Counted from the first letter of the stretch, positions 23,684-33,622 are shown. The stretch is 47,356 nt of DNA from an uncultured Clostridia bacterium (GCA_944393485.1 CALYAJ010000008.1:1-47356), one strand, 5' to 3'. Numbers and translations are program-made. Notes: generated by a model not told the origin, from the sequence alone.

Positions 23684-25041
23684 ATTGTCTTATTTAATTC
23701 TTCTAATGCTCTATCTCCTAATATACCATATTTAACTTTTTTATCTTTTATTCTTTTTTCCAATGCTGGAACTATACCAAAATTTGCGTTCATTGGTTGA
23801 AATTTTTCTTTTGGAGTTGAAATATAATCTGCTAATGCACCATTTATTGTTTCTTTTGGTAATACAAATTTTTCTTTTCCTTGTAACATGTTTGCAGCAT
23901 TTATTCCTGCAATTAATCCTGATGCAATAGATTCAACATATCCTTCTACTCCTGTAATTTGCCCTGCAAAAAAGACATTATGGTTATTTCTCATATTATA
24001 TGTATTATCCAATAATTCTGTAGAATTTATATATGTGTTTCTATGCATTACTCCATATTTAACAAATTCCGCATTTTCTAATCCTGGAATTAATGAAAAT
24101 ACTCTTTTTTGTTCTCCAAATTTTAAATTAGTTTGAAAACCAACTAAATTAAATATTTTTCCTTCTGAATCATCTTGTCTTAATTGAACTAAGGCATAAG
24201 GTCTTCTTCCTATTCTCGGATCTGTAAATCCTACAGGTTTTAGTGGACCAAATCTTAATGTATCTTTTCCTCTTTTTGCCATAATTTCTATAGGCATACA
24301 ACCTTCAAAAATTTCTCGTTTTTCAAAATTATGTAGCTCAGTTACTTCTGCATTTACTAAATTATCATAAAAAGTATTATATTCTTCTTCATTCATAGGA
24401 AGATTTATATAATTTTGTTTTTCCTTATTTTCCACTATTCTTTTTTGCCAATCTTCTATGCTTTCATCTTTTGCCCTCTCTTGCTCATACCTATCTCCCC
24501 AAAAAGCAATATCAAAATTAATACTTTCTTTTGTTACTATTGGAGCTGCAGCATCATAAAAATATAATTTATCTTGATTTGTAAGTTTAGATATTTCTTT
24601 AGCCAATTTATCAGATGTTAGCGGACCACTTGCTATTATAGTAATAGTATCTTTTATTAGTTCTTCTAAATTTGTTACTTCTTCATTTATAATCTCTATA
24701 TTTTCATTTTTCTCTATTTCTTCTGTAACTTTTTTTGAAAACTCTTCCCTATCTACAGCTAAAGCTTGACCTGCCGGAACTGCAGTTTCATCTGCAATTT
24801 TAATTAATAAAGAATCTAAAATTCTTAATTCTTCTTTTAAAACACCACATGCATTAGTATGCAAATTAGATTTAAAAGAATTACTACAAACAATTTCTGC
24901 TAAATTTTTATTAGAATGTGCAGGTGAAAACTTTTTAGGTTTCATTTCATATAGTTTTACTTTTATTCCTCTTTTTGCTATTTGATATGCAGCCTCTGTT
25001 CCTGCTAGACCGCCTCCAATTACATTTATATACTCTTTCAT
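23665..25041 (-). CDS. trmFO: tRNA m5U54 methyltransferase, folate/FAD-dependent
   Basis: TrmFO makes 5-methyluridine at position 54 of tRNA using methylenetetrahydrofolate and FAD. The 458-residue product has the N-terminal FAD motif INVIGGGLAGTEAA, KLYEMKPKKFSPAH, the EIVCSNSF block with a conserved Cys, the FEGCMPIE block with the second conserved Cys, and RFGPLKPVGF. The start at 25041 follows AAAGGAAT. The last codons (KNRKF) and the stop are part of the terminator hairpin. Topoisomerase I and trmFO are neighbours in many Firmicutes; here a SNF2 helicase lies between them. Confidence 0.95.
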   Translation of the reverse strand: MKEYINVIGGGLAGTEAAYQIAKRGIKVKLYEMKPKKFSPAHSNKNLAEIVCSNSFKSNLHTNACGVLKEELRILDSLLIKIADETAVPAGQALAVDREEFSKKVTEEIEKNENIEIINEEVTNLEELIKDTITIIASGPLTSDKLAKEISKLTNQDKLYFYDAAAPIVTKESINFDIAFWGDRYEQERAKDESIEDWQKRIVENKEKQNYINLPMNEEEYNTFYDNLVNAEVTELHNFEKREIFEGCMPIEIMAKRGKDTLRFGPLKPVGFTDPRIGRRPYALVQLRQDDSEGKIFNLVGFQTNLKFGEQKRVFSLIPGLENAEFVKYGVMHRNTYINSTELLDNTYNMRNNHNVFFAGQITGVEGYVESIASGLIAGINAANMLQGKEKFVLPKETINGALADYISTPKEKFQPMNANFGIVPALEKRIKDKKVKYGILGDRALEELNKTIKNRKF

Positions 25042-25092
25042 ATTATTCCTTTCTATACACAATTAGCTGCTGAACAATACAGCAGCTAATCT

Positions 25093-28000
25093 TTAGTTAA
25101 ATAATTCTAATATATCTTCTTTATTTAATTTATTAATAAATGTTGTTTGTGTACTAAGCATATTGTCAATCAATTTAGATTTTTTCTCTTGTAATTCATA
25201 TATTTTTTCTTCTATAGAATTTTTAGTAATAAGTTTATATACTTGTACATTATTTTTTTGTCCAATTCTATAAGCTCTATCCGTTGCCTGATTTTCTGCA
25301 GACATATTCCACCATGGATCATAATGAATTACCATATCTGCACCAATTAAATTAAGTCCTGTTCCTCCAGCTTTTAAAGATATTAAAAATACCTTTACAT
25401 CTGGATTTGTATTAAAATCATTGACTAATTTAACTCTTTCATCAACTTTAGTTTGACCTGTTAATTTATAATAATTTATTCCTTCTTTATTTAAATTACC
25501 TTCTATTATATTAAGCATTGATGTATAACCAGAGAATATTAAAATCTTGTGTTTTCCAGCTATTGCATCTTTAACAATTTCTATACATTGATTTAATTTA
25601 CTACTTTCTCCAAGATAATTATCTAAGAATAATGATGGATGACAACAAATTTGTCTTAATCTTGTAAGTAATGCAAGAATTTTTATTTGAGATTTTTCTA
25701 TTCCATTTCCTTCTATTTCGCTGATAGCTTCTTTTTTAGCCTGTGCTAAATATGATAAATAAATATCTAATTGTTCCCCTTGCATTTCATTATTAAGAAC
25801 TGTAATACTCTTTTCAGGTAATTCTTTTAAAACATCTTTCTTTACTCTACGAAGTACAAATGGTTCAATCATCATTTTCAGCTTATCCATTGCTTTTTGA
25901 TCATTTTCTTTCATAATTGGAACTTCATATAATTGTTTAAATTTTTTATATGTAAATAAATATCCAGGCATTATATAATCAAAAATTGACCATAGCTCTG
26001 CTAATGAATTTTCTATAGGAGTACCTGTTAATGCATATTTTGTTTGTGCTCTTATAGATTTTAATGATTTAGCATTTTGTGTATTACTATTTTTAATATA
26101 TTGTGCTTCATCTGCAATTTGAAATTTAAATAATATATCTGCTTCTTTATATACATCCATATCACGTTTTAATAAGTCATATGATGTAATTACTAAATCA
26201 TATTTAGGAATACTTTTTATTTGTTTTTCTCTTTGTTCTGAATTTCCACTTATAACTAATACTTTAATATTATTTGCAAATTTTTCTACTTCACTTTTCC
26301 AATTTAATGCTAGTGAACTTGGAGTAATTACTATAGATGGTAATGGATTTTTTGTATTTTCTTTATAATCTAATAATAAAGAAATTAATTGTACTGTTTT
26401 TCCAAGTCCCATATCATCTGCTAAAATTCCACCTAATCTGTATCCATCAAGTATTTTTAGCCATTGATAACCTATTTTTTGATAATATCTTAAATTACAA
26501 TTTAAATCTTTTGGAACATTTATTTCGTCAGTATATTCCCTTGTATCAATATTATCTATAATTTCCTTATATTCTTTATCTTTTTGAACTTCAACATTTT
26601 TTATATTTTCTAAAAGTTTATTTAAATATAAAGATCTATATATAGGAACTCTAATTTTACCTTTTTCTAAATCCTTATAGTCAACTTCCATTCCATATTC
26701 CAAACTATTTAAAAATTTAATATCTTCATTTTGCTCTAAATCTAAAAAACTTCCATCTTTTAGTCTATGATATTTTTTTCTTAAATTATATTTAGTAAGT
26801 ATTTCTTTAAGTTCACTTCTATCAAAGTCTAATCCTGTTAAATCAATATTTAGTAAATTATTTTCAATTTTTACTCCTACAGTTCCTAGTCTTGGTTGTC
26901 TAATTTCCTTTGTTTTAAAATTATCTGTAACCAATACTTCATACTTTTCAGTATATTTATCTATATCTTGAGATAAAAATTTATAAATTGCATCATCTGT
27001 AACTAGTACAAATCTCTTGTTAGCAGAATCCAATAAAAAGCCTGTTTTTCTACACATATTTAGACAATTTGATTCTTGAATTACATTTCTTGCAACCTTT
27101 GGAATATTATCTAAATCTAATGGATTAAATTCTATGTCACCATATACAAATTTTAATTCTGCAATTATATAATTATTTTTATCAAAATCTAAATATATTT
27201 TTACACTTAAATCTTTTGGAATATAATCTTTTAACTTTTCTGTATCAATATCTGATACATCTACATTTTCTCTCATTCTTGGTAATACTAAAGAAAAGAA
27301 ATCTGGTAATTCTTTTTTACTAAATCTTATTTCTCTTATAAAATTCTTTTTATAAATATCTAATAATTTTATTACTGTATTTCTATATTCTTTGCTACAT
27401 CTATATATAAAACCATCTAAAATTAAATAAACATATTTCTTTCCTTCTAAAACGTCATACTCAAAAATATCCTTTTTTTGAACTAGAGAAAATTCTCCAT
27501 CATCTTCATTAAGTTTGAATTTGATATTAGGTTCTCCTGGTATAAAAGTTATTTTTTGAATTTCTCCATCATGATTAATTTCAAGCTTTTGTCCTTTTAC
27601 TATATCAAAAAATTCATCCATACCAGTATTACTTAAAATAATACAATTATCACTTAATACTTTTCCATAATATCTATATCCTGCATTTCCACTACTATTC
27701 ACATATTTTATAATTTCTGAATGTTTTAGAATGAAATCTAGTATAGGTTGACTATCTTTATCAAAATTATCTCTGTTATGATAAAATTCTAATTTGTTAC
27801 CATATTTAAAATTAGTATTGTTTAGCATATTAGTATAAAATTCTGATAAGCTTTTTATTTTATAAAATTTATCTATTCCAAGTTTAAATTCTACTTTCAT
27901 TTCTTTATAATAGCTGTCATATATAATGCTAGGAATAATTTTTATATTTTTTCTCTCTTTTATTACTTCTTCTTTTTCATCTACTGTTTCAACTTCTGAA

Positions 28001-28401
28001 TTATAAAAAGCAGTTATTAATTGTTTAAATCCTCTATAATCAGATTTTGGTCTTATTTCTTTTTTATTTTCTACTTTTTGATTTTCATATAACTCCTTAT
28101 ATATAGGATTATTGATAAACTCTATAATTGTTCCCAAAATATGTTTACATGTAAAATAATTTTGAGTATTATCTGGGCAAGAACATTTAATTTCTTTAAT
28201 TTTTGCTTCTTCTACTTTTATATATGTAGAATATGTTTCTTGTCCGTTTACTTTTGCTGATAACTCAAAATTATTTTTATTTTTATACTCCACTTTTTCT
28301 ATTGTTACTCTTTTTTCGTTTGAATAATCTAATGCTTTTTGATATCTAGAATCACCTGCATTCTCATATAATTCGTTTATAATTTCATTATTAACTAACA
28401 T
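25093..28401 (-). CDS. SWI2/SNF2-family helicase with SWIM zinc finger
   Basis: A large (1102-residue) ATP-dependent DNA translocase. Near the N terminus is a SWIM zinc finger (CSCPDNTQNYFTCKH). A long middle region of about 500 residues matches the SNF2-associated domain of Firmicutes helicases. The C-terminal half is a full SNF2 motor: Walker A DDMGLGKTVQ, motif Ib ITSYDLLKRD, DEAQ box IADEAQYIKN, motif III TGTPIENSL and motif VI ATDRAYRIGQ. The start at 28401 follows AGAGGG. Such genes are common in Clostridia, but their role is unproven; a general DNA-repair or nucleoprotein-remodelling role is inferred. A good promoter precedes it and trmFO follows 51 bp later. Confidence 0.93.
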   Translation of the reverse strand: MLVNNEIINELYENAGDSRYQKALDYSNEKRVTIEKVEYKNKNNFELSAKVNGQETYSTYIKVEEAKIKEIKCSCPDNTQNYFTCKHILGTIIEFINNPIYKELYENQKVENKKEIRPKSDYRGFKQLITAFYNSEVETVDEKEEVIKERKNIKIIPSIIYDSYYKEMKVEFKLGIDKFYKIKSLSEFYTNMLNNTNFKYGNKLEFYHNRDNFDKDSQPILDFILKHSEIIKYVNSSGNAGYRYYGKVLSDNCIILSNTGMDEFFDIVKGQKLEINHDGEIQKITFIPGEPNIKFKLNEDDGEFSLVQKKDIFEYDVLEGKKYVYLILDGFIYRCSKEYRNTVIKLLDIYKKNFIREIRFSKKELPDFFSLVLPRMRENVDVSDIDTEKLKDYIPKDLSVKIYLDFDKNNYIIAELKFVYGDIEFNPLDLDNIPKVARNVIQESNCLNMCRKTGFLLDSANKRFVLVTDDAIYKFLSQDIDKYTEKYEVLVTDNFKTKEIRQPRLGTVGVKIENNLLNIDLTGLDFDRSELKEILTKYNLRKKYHRLKDGSFLDLEQNEDIKFLNSLEYGMEVDYKDLEKGKIRVPIYRSLYLNKLLENIKNVEVQKDKEYKEIIDNIDTREYTDEINVPKDLNCNLRYYQKIGYQWLKILDGYRLGGILADDMGLGKTVQLISLLLDYKENTKNPLPSIVITPSSLALNWKSEVEKFANNIKVLVISGNSEQREKQIKSIPKYDLVITSYDLLKRDMDVYKEADILFKFQIADEAQYIKNSNTQNAKSLKSIRAQTKYALTGTPIENSLAELWSIFDYIMPGYLFTYKKFKQLYEVPIMKENDQKAMDKLKMMIEPFVLRRVKKDVLKELPEKSITVLNNEMQGEQLDIYLSYLAQAKKEAISEIEGNGIEKSQIKILALLTRLRQICCHPSLFLDNYLGESSKLNQCIEIVKDAIAGKHKILIFSGYTSMLNIIEGNLNKEGINYYKLTGQTKVDERVKLVNDFNTNPDVKVFLISLKAGGTGLNLIGADMVIHYDPWWNMSAENQATDRAYRIGQKNNVQVYKLITKNSIEEKIYELQEKKSKLIDNMLSTQTTFINKLNKEDILELFN

Positions 28402-28438
28402 TACCCTCTGCTCCCGACACAATTATTTTCAGTTTATT

Positions 28439-28467
28439 ATTATATAATATTTTCTTGATTTTAACAA
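28439..28467 (-). promoter_or_regulatory. Promoter for the SNF2 helicase gene
   Basis: On the minus strand TTGTTA (28467-28462) and a perfect TATAAT (28444-28439) are 17 bp apart. Confidence 0.6.
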
Positions 28468-28480
28468 GTGGTATTTCTTC

Positions 28481-28512
28481 AAAAAAATACACCTCTTTTT
28501 AGAGATGTATTT
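28481..28512 (-). terminator. Terminator after topA
   Basis: On the minus strand AAATACATCTCT pairs with AGAGGTGTATTT (one G-U pair) around a 4-nt loop and is followed by TTTTG. It begins 5 bp after the topA stop. Confidence 0.85.
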
Positions 28513-28517
28513 TAATC

Positions 28518-30506
28518 TTAATCTTTCTTGTCTTCCTCTTTTTTAGGTTTTGTCCAAGAAATATAATCACATTTTTCCGGATTATTTTCACATATATAAT
28601 ATGTTCTTCTTTTCTTAGTTTTTCTTATTTGAACTTTGCCCCCACATTTTGGACAAGGCTCATCAATTGTTTCGATATATGGTTTAGCATTTTTACATTC
28701 AGGATAGCCTGGACATGCTAAGAATTTTCCATATCTTCCATATTTTATAACCATCATTCTACCACATTTTTCACATGGTACATCTGAAACTTCTTCTTCA
28801 AGTTCAACATGTTCAAGCTCTTTTTCTACTCTTTCAACTTCTTTTTCGAAAGGTCCATAAAATTCAGAAATCATATCTTTCCAGTTTTCTTTTCCTTCTG
28901 CAATTTCATCAAACTCATTTTCTATTTTAGCAGTAAATTCTACATTTATAACATCTGGGAAATTTTCTGTCAATAATTTATTTACAACTTTACCTAGCTC
29001 TGTAGGTACTAATTGTTTTGATTCTTTTTCTATATAATGTCTTGCTAAAATAGTTGTTATTGTAGGTGAATATGTACTTGGTCTTCCTATTTCTTTTTCT
29101 TCTAAAGCTTTTACTAAACTTGCTTCTGTATAACGTGGTGGTGGTTCTGTAAAGCTTTGTTTAGATTCAATTTTTTCCTTTTTTAATTCTTGTTTTGGTT
29201 CTACTAAAGGAATTTGACCAATTTCATCTTCCTTTTCATCTGTCCCTTCTACATAAAGAGTCATAAAACCTTTAAATTTTATTGCTTGTCCATTTGCTTT
29301 AAAATTATATTCATTCGCATTTATTGTAACTGCTAAAGTATCAAATATTGCAGATTTCATTTGACTTGCTAAAAATCTGTTATAAATTAATTTATATAAT
29401 TTATATTGGTCATTTGTTAATGAATCTTTTATTTCATCTGGTGTTATATCTATATAAGTTGGTCTTATACCTTCATGTGCATCTTGTGCATCTGCTTTTG
29501 TCTTATAATATCTATTTTCGTAATAATCTTCACCATATTTTTTTTCTATTACTTCTTTTGCTTTTGCTCTAGCTTCTTCTGAAATTCTTGTTGAATCAGT
29601 TCTCATATATGTAATTAAACCAACTGATCCTTTTTCTGGAATTTTAACTCCTTCATATAACATTTGAGCAACTGACATAGTCTTTTTTAAACTGAAGTTA
29701 AGCTTTCTTGAAGCTTCTTGTTGCATAGTGCTTGTTGTAAATGGTGGTGCTGGATTTCTTTTTCTTTCACCTTTTTTTACATCATCTACAATATATTTTG
29801 CTTTTTCAATATTTTTTAATATTTCATTTACTTCTTCTTGATTATGTATTTCTATTTTTTTACCATCTTTTCCAATTAATTTAGCTTCAAATGTTTTTTT
29901 AGATTTCTTATCTAGTAATGTAGCTATAATATTCCAATATTCCTCTGGAACAAAATTTTCTATCTCTGTCTCTCTGTCTACAATTAGTTTTACAGCTACA
30001 GATTGAACTCTTCCTGCAGATAATCCCTTTCTTACTTTTTTCCATAAAACAGGGCTCATCTTGTATCCAACAATTCTATCTAAAACACGTCTTGCTTGTT
30101 GTGCATTAACAAGATTTATATCTATTTTTCTTGGCTCTTTTATGGCTTTTTTTACCGCATTTTTTGTAATTTCATTAAATGTTACTCTGGACTTGCTGTC
30201 TTCTGGGATATCTAATATATGTGCCAAATGCCATGCTATTGCTTCTCCTTCACGGTCAGGGTCAGTTGCTAAATATACTTTTTTGGCTGATTTTGCATCT
30301 TTTTTTAATGATTTAATTAAATCTCCTTTTCCACGTATATTTATATACTCTGGATCAAAATTATTCTCTATATTTACTCCTAATTTAGATTTTGGTAAAT
30401 CTCTTATATGTCCCATTGATGCAACAACTTTTGTACTTCCACCTAGGAATTTTTTTATGGTATTTGCTTTTGCGGGTGATTCCACAATTATTAGTTTATC
30501 TGCCAT
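28518..30506 (-). CDS. topA: DNA topoisomerase I
   Basis: Type IA topoisomerase that relaxes negative supercoils. The 662-residue product has the TOPRIM domain (IIVESPAKANTIKKFL, ATDPDREGEAIAWH), the active-site tyrosine Tyr300 in GLITYMRTDST and the ERPSTYSP-type segment (IGRPSTYSPTI). Two C-terminal four-cysteine zinc ribbons follow (CEKCGRM...CPGYPEC and CPKCGGK...CENNPEKC). The length is normal for Clostridia. In many Firmicutes topA follows dprA; here dprA is about 19 kb away, so that link has been broken. Confidence 0.97.
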   Translation of the reverse strand: MADKLIIVESPAKANTIKKFLGGSTKVVASMGHIRDLPKSKLGVNIENNFDPEYINIRGKGDLIKSLKKDAKSAKKVYLATDPDREGEAIAWHLAHILDIPEDSKSRVTFNEITKNAVKKAIKEPRKIDINLVNAQQARRVLDRIVGYKMSPVLWKKVRKGLSAGRVQSVAVKLIVDRETEIENFVPEEYWNIIATLLDKKSKKTFEAKLIGKDGKKIEIHNQEEVNEILKNIEKAKYIVDDVKKGERKRNPAPPFTTSTMQQEASRKLNFSLKKTMSVAQMLYEGVKIPEKGSVGLITYMRTDSTRISEEARAKAKEVIEKKYGEDYYENRYYKTKADAQDAHEGIRPTYIDITPDEIKDSLTNDQYKLYKLIYNRFLASQMKSAIFDTLAVTINANEYNFKANGQAIKFKGFMTLYVEGTDEKEDEIGQIPLVEPKQELKKEKIESKQSFTEPPPRYTEASLVKALEEKEIGRPSTYSPTITTILARHYIEKESKQLVPTELGKVVNKLLTENFPDVINVEFTAKIENEFDEIAEGKENWKDMISEFYGPFEKEVERVEKELEHVELEEEVSDVPCEKCGRMMVIKYGRYGKFLACPGYPECKNAKPYIETIDEPCPKCGGKVQIRKTKKRRTYYICENNPEKCDYISWTKPKKEEDKKD

Positions 30507-30543
30507 CTTTTTCTCCTTTTTACTTTTTCATTACATCTATAGT

Positions 30544-30572
30544 ATTTTAGTTCATATATAGTTTTTTTGCAA
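30544..30572 (-). promoter_or_regulatory. Promoter for topA
   Basis: On the minus strand TTGCAA (30572-30567) and TAAAAT (30549-30544) are 17 bp apart, between the small upstream gene and topA. Confidence 0.55.
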
Positions 30573-30579
30573 GTGTTTT

Positions 30580-30879
30580 TTAGCATTTAACTAAATCCTG
30601 TACGACATCATCTAATCCAATTGGTGTAACTTCATTTCTTTTTAACATATCTAAAACCTTATTTTCTATATTCTCATCATTTGTTAATCTATCTACTATA
30701 GCTCTTTCTACTTTTATTTTCTCGTTTATATATTCTGTTTTTACTATCTCAACTCCAAATATATCATTTTTACTTTTTATATCTTTTATTTTATAATATT
30801 CTAATTTAATTGGATATAGTATTCCTTCCTTTCTTAATTCTTCTTTATTCATAAACATACCTCCAAAAAATGTTTTCAT
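30580..30879 (-). CDS. Small DUF6514-like protein
   Basis: A 99-residue protein of unknown function. Residues from about 10 onward (MNKEELRKEGILYPIKLEYYKI, then a VEIVKTEYI strand region, VERAIVDRLTNDENIENKVLDMLKRNEVTPIGLDDVVQDLV) have the layout of a short DUF6514 family found in Clostridia. Two starts are plausible: 30879 (AGGAGGG seven bases upstream) and 30852 (its own GGAGGT six bases upstream). The shorter form matches the family better; the longer is drawn. It lies 73 bp before topA. Confidence 0.7.
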   Translation of the reverse strand: MKTFFGGMFMNKEELRKEGILYPIKLEYYKIKDIKSKNDIFGVEIVKTEYINEKIKVERAIVDRLTNDENIENKVLDMLKRNEVTPIGLDDVVQDLVKC

Positions 30880-31035
30880 TTGTACCCTCCTAAATATTTT
30901 TGTAAATATTACTATATACTCTTAAGGTATGTTATGCAAGCAAAATCGTATGTCTAAATTTTTCTTATTTCGACATTCAAAGCTCAATAATACTGGCATA
31001 TTGCTAATTTTTAAATTTACATTTTCTACCATTTC

Positions 31036-31078
31036 AAAAAATGAACTTTAAGGGAATATACCTTAAAGTTCATTTTTT
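31036..31078 (-). terminator. Terminator of the cell-wall operon
   Basis: A perfect 18-bp stem (A-run plus TGAACTTTAAGG, and its complement) around a GAATATA loop with T runs on both strands. It lies 9 bp after the stop of the 258-residue gene and ends the operon that begins with the PASTA transpeptidase. Confidence 0.9.
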
Positions 31079-31086
31079 TACGTATC

Positions 31087-31863
31087 TTATAATGCTAGCA
31101 TTGCATTATATGCATTATTTATTTTTGTTTTATTATCTTGCATTTGAATTGCAAATTCACAAATTTGTGTATAGACTGTTTCAAGAGAACTTTCTACCTT
31201 TTCACCAACTTCGTCTAAGTATTTTTCTGATGGTTGTAAAATAAAGTTTTTAAAGTTCTTTTTATTATTGATTTTGTTAATTATCTTATTTATAAATTCT
31301 ATAAATTTATTTTTCTTTGTTTCTGTAATTTTAGTTTCTTCTTGCATTTTTATGCTTTCTGCTAATTCATCTATTTGCTCTATACATTTTTCTAATCTTG
31401 CATTACATTCATTAATTATAACTTCATAATTTAGCTTTTTTTGTATTGACGCATTAATTTTATTAGTATAATAACGTATTTTTTCTGAATCAGCATTTGC
31501 TAGTGCTTTTTCCAAATTTTCTTTATTTATACCTATATTTGTTATAACAATTATTTCAGATTGCACAGCAGAAGCTAATTCCTTTTGAATATTTATATAT
31601 CTATTGCTACATGCTGTAAATAATTTATCTAATTTTTGCTTATACATATTAACTAAATTATCAATTTCAAATTTATGTTCTTCTAAAGTATTATAATAAT
31701 TGGCTTGTAAATATAATTTATCTTTAAATTCTGTAATTCTTATATTTTTACTGTTAGCTAGTGAATTTTCAAATAAAATTGCTAATCTTATTTGTTTTTG
31801 ATTTTCTACTTCTACAAATTTTTTTATATCCTCTTTAAAAGTTTCTTTTGTAACTTCATTCAT
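31087..31863 (-). CDS. Helical protein of unknown function, last gene of the mur operon
   Basis: A 258-residue charged, largely alpha-helical protein with coiled-coil character throughout (for example about 25-105 and 130-175) and a Lys/Asn-rich stretch near 180-200. There is no signal peptide or transmembrane segment. AAGGAGG precedes the ATG. It follows the 142-residue gene by 14 bp and is the last gene before the operon terminator. Its place in the murG transcript suggests a role tied to cell envelope or division, but that is only context. Not recognised. Confidence 0.75.
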   Translation of the reverse strand: MNEVTKETFKEDIKKFVEVENQKQIRLAILFENSLANSKNIRITEFKDKLYLQANYYNTLEEHKFEIDNLVNMYKQKLDKLFTACSNRYINIQKELASAVQSEIIVITNIGINKENLEKALANADSEKIRYYTNKINASIQKKLNYEVIINECNARLEKCIEQIDELAESIKMQEETKITETKKNKFIEFINKIINKINNKKNFKNFILQPSEKYLDEVGEKVESSLETVYTQICEFAIQMQDNKTKINNAYNAMLAL

Positions 31864-31877
31864 CTCTTGCTTCCTCC

Positions 31878-32306
31878 TTACTCTCTACCAAAATCTTGTA
31901 CATCTTTTCCTAAACCTTTAGTAATATCAGCTACGCCTTCTAGTACAGGATCTGATACACTTCTAAGAATTTCATTTGTACCTCTTACAGTATCCATTAC
32001 ACTTTGGACAACATTTGGATTTTTTCCAAGTAAGGGATCTAAAGCAAGACCTTTTATCGCTCCTGCAGTAATAATTGCTGGACCAAAAAGATATAATGCT
32101 CCTACAGTTAATCCAATTCCTAAAACTTTTTTCATAGCTCTACTATTCAACAGATTACCTGCAGCTTTTAAAGATGTGCTAGCAACAGTCTTTCCTCCTA
32201 TTTCTAGAGCTTTTACTGTACATTTTCCCATAGTTTTTGCACCTTTAATTGCCAATTTTCCAGTTCCTTTAGCTACGTTTTTTATTGTATCTTTTGTATT
32301 TCCCAT
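31878..32306 (-). CDS. Ala/Gly/Lys-rich amphipathic protein with a hydrophobic core
   Basis: A 142-residue protein. The first 55 residues are rich in Gly, Lys, Ala and Thr in a loose repeat (KGTGKLAIKGAKTMGK, ALEIGGKTVA). A hydrophobic stretch at about 60-87 (VLGIGLTVGALYLFGPAIITAGAI) could span or insert in a membrane. The C-terminal 50 residues are amphipathic (VRGTNEILRSVSDPVLEGVADITKGL). The composition recalls membrane-active or membrane-associating proteins. The ATG shares one base with the stop of the preceding 54-residue gene, and AAGGAGG lies inside that gene's end. Unknown function. Confidence 0.75.
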   Translation of the reverse strand: MGNTKDTIKNVAKGTGKLAIKGAKTMGKCTVKALEIGGKTVASTSLKAAGNLLNSRAMKKVLGIGLTVGALYLFGPAIITAGAIKGLALDPLLGKNPNVVQSVMDTVRGTNEILRSVSDPVLEGVADITKGLGKDVQDFGRE

Positions 32307-32470
32307 TACATTCTCCTCCTTATACTCTCTAAATAATCTGTTATATGATTATCTATTGAATTTTGTATTTCGGATTCTTGAATGTCAAAACTTTTAAGTT
32401 CTTCTTTAATTTGCTCTGTATTTAATTTGTCTACTTCTTGAAGTTTACCATTAAAATATACACCTGGCAT
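32306..32470 (-). CDS. Small protein, 54 aa, between murG and the 142-aa gene
   Basis: A short reading frame with a strong GGGGGAAT ribosome site, starting 13 bp after the murG stop. The product begins MPGVYFNGKLQEVDKL, is acidic and helical in the middle (TEQIKEELKSFDIQESEIQNSI) and ends in DYLESIRRRM. The terminal AGGAGGAGA codons double as the ribosome site of the next gene, and stop and start overlap (TAATG). This tight packing supports that it is real. Function unknown. Confidence 0.7.
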   Translation of the reverse strand: MPGVYFNGKLQEVDKLNTEQIKEELKSFDIQESEIQNSIDNHITDYLESIRRRM

Positions 32471-32483
32471 ATTTATTCCCCCT

Positions 32484-33605
32484 TTATCTTTTGTTTAATA
32501 ATTTTTTTAATTCGTCATAAATTTTATCTTCAACATTTTGCATTACTATTTGTGTTGCATTTTTTCCCATTTCTATTAATTTATTTTTATCTTGTATCGT
32601 TTCTTCTATTAATTTATTTAAACTTTCTCCATTTATCTCATTGTCATGTATTATTTTAGCAGCTCCAATATCAGCCAATACTTTCGCATTATATTCTTGA
32701 TGATTTTCTGCTGCAAATGATAATGGAACAAATATTGCAGGTTTACCAGCTATTGAAACTTCTGTAATTGTCATAGCCCCACTTCTACATACAATTAAAT
32801 CAGATGCTTGCATAACTTTTTCCATATCATATATGTAAGGAACAACTTTTACATTTTCTAATTTTTCTATATCAATATTGTTTTCTTTTAATTTTTCTTT
32901 AAATACATCATATTGACTAGGTCCCGCAGACCATAAAATTTGATAATCTTTATTAAGTTTTTTCTCTACAATTCCTGTTAATGCCTCATTTATTGGTTTT
33001 GCTCCCTGACTTCCACCAAATGCTAATATTAAAGTTTTATTTGGATCTAATCCTTTTTCTATTCTAATTTCTTTTTTCTCTTCATCTAATAAATTAACAT
33101 TTTTGAATTTTGTAGGATTCCCAGTTAAAACAATGTTTTTAGCATGATGTATCTTCTTTCTAGCATCTTCGAAACCAATTAATATTGTATCTACATATTT
33201 AGCTAGCATTTTTACAGTAACACCTGGAAAAGCATTACTTTCATGTAGCATTGTAGGAATATGTTTTTTAGATGCTGCCAAAAGAACTGGGCCACATATA
33301 AAGCCTCCTGTTCCTATTACTATATCTGGATTTATTTTTTTTATTAGTTTTTTAGCTGTTCCATATCCCTTTAGAGTTTTAAACATTTTCTTAATATTTT
33401 CAAATGATAAATGTCTTTCTATTCCATATGCCTCAATTGTTTCTAATTTATATCCTGCTCTTGGTACTAAATCATTTTCTAGCCCTCTTTTAGTTCCAAT
33501 AAATGTTATATCTGCATCTGGATTTTCTTCTTTTATCTTATTAGCTATCGCTATACCTGGATTTATATGGCCTCCAGATTGTGATGCTGCTACTACAACT
33601 TTCAT
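32484..33605 (-). CDS. murG: UDP-GlcNAc:lipid I N-acetylglucosaminyltransferase MurG
   Basis: Adds GlcNAc to lipid I to make lipid II on the inner face of the membrane. The 373-residue GT-B enzyme has the N-terminal SQSGGHINPG loop, HESNAFPG, the ILAFGGSQGAKPINE donor-binding loop and the CRSGAMTITE plus PLSFAAENHQEYNA blocks. The start at 33605 follows GGAGGG; an upstream Met at 33617 overlaps the ribosome site. It lies 17 bp after ftsW in the cell-wall operon. Confidence 0.96.
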   Translation of the reverse strand: MKVVVAASQSGGHINPGIAIANKIKEENPDADITFIGTKRGLENDLVPRAGYKLETIEAYGIERHLSFENIKKMFKTLKGYGTAKKLIKKINPDIVIGTGGFICGPVLLAASKKHIPTMLHESNAFPGVTVKMLAKYVDTILIGFEDARKKIHHAKNIVLTGNPTKFKNVNLLDEEKKEIRIEKGLDPNKTLILAFGGSQGAKPINEALTGIVEKKLNKDYQILWSAGPSQYDVFKEKLKENNIDIEKLENVKVVPYIYDMEKVMQASDLIVCRSGAMTITEVSIAGKPAIFVPLSFAAENHQEYNAKVLADIGAAKIIHDNEINGESLNKLIEETIQDKNKLIEMGKNATQIVMQNVEDKIYDELKKLLNKR

Positions 33606-33622
33606 TATTCCCTCCAATTTTA

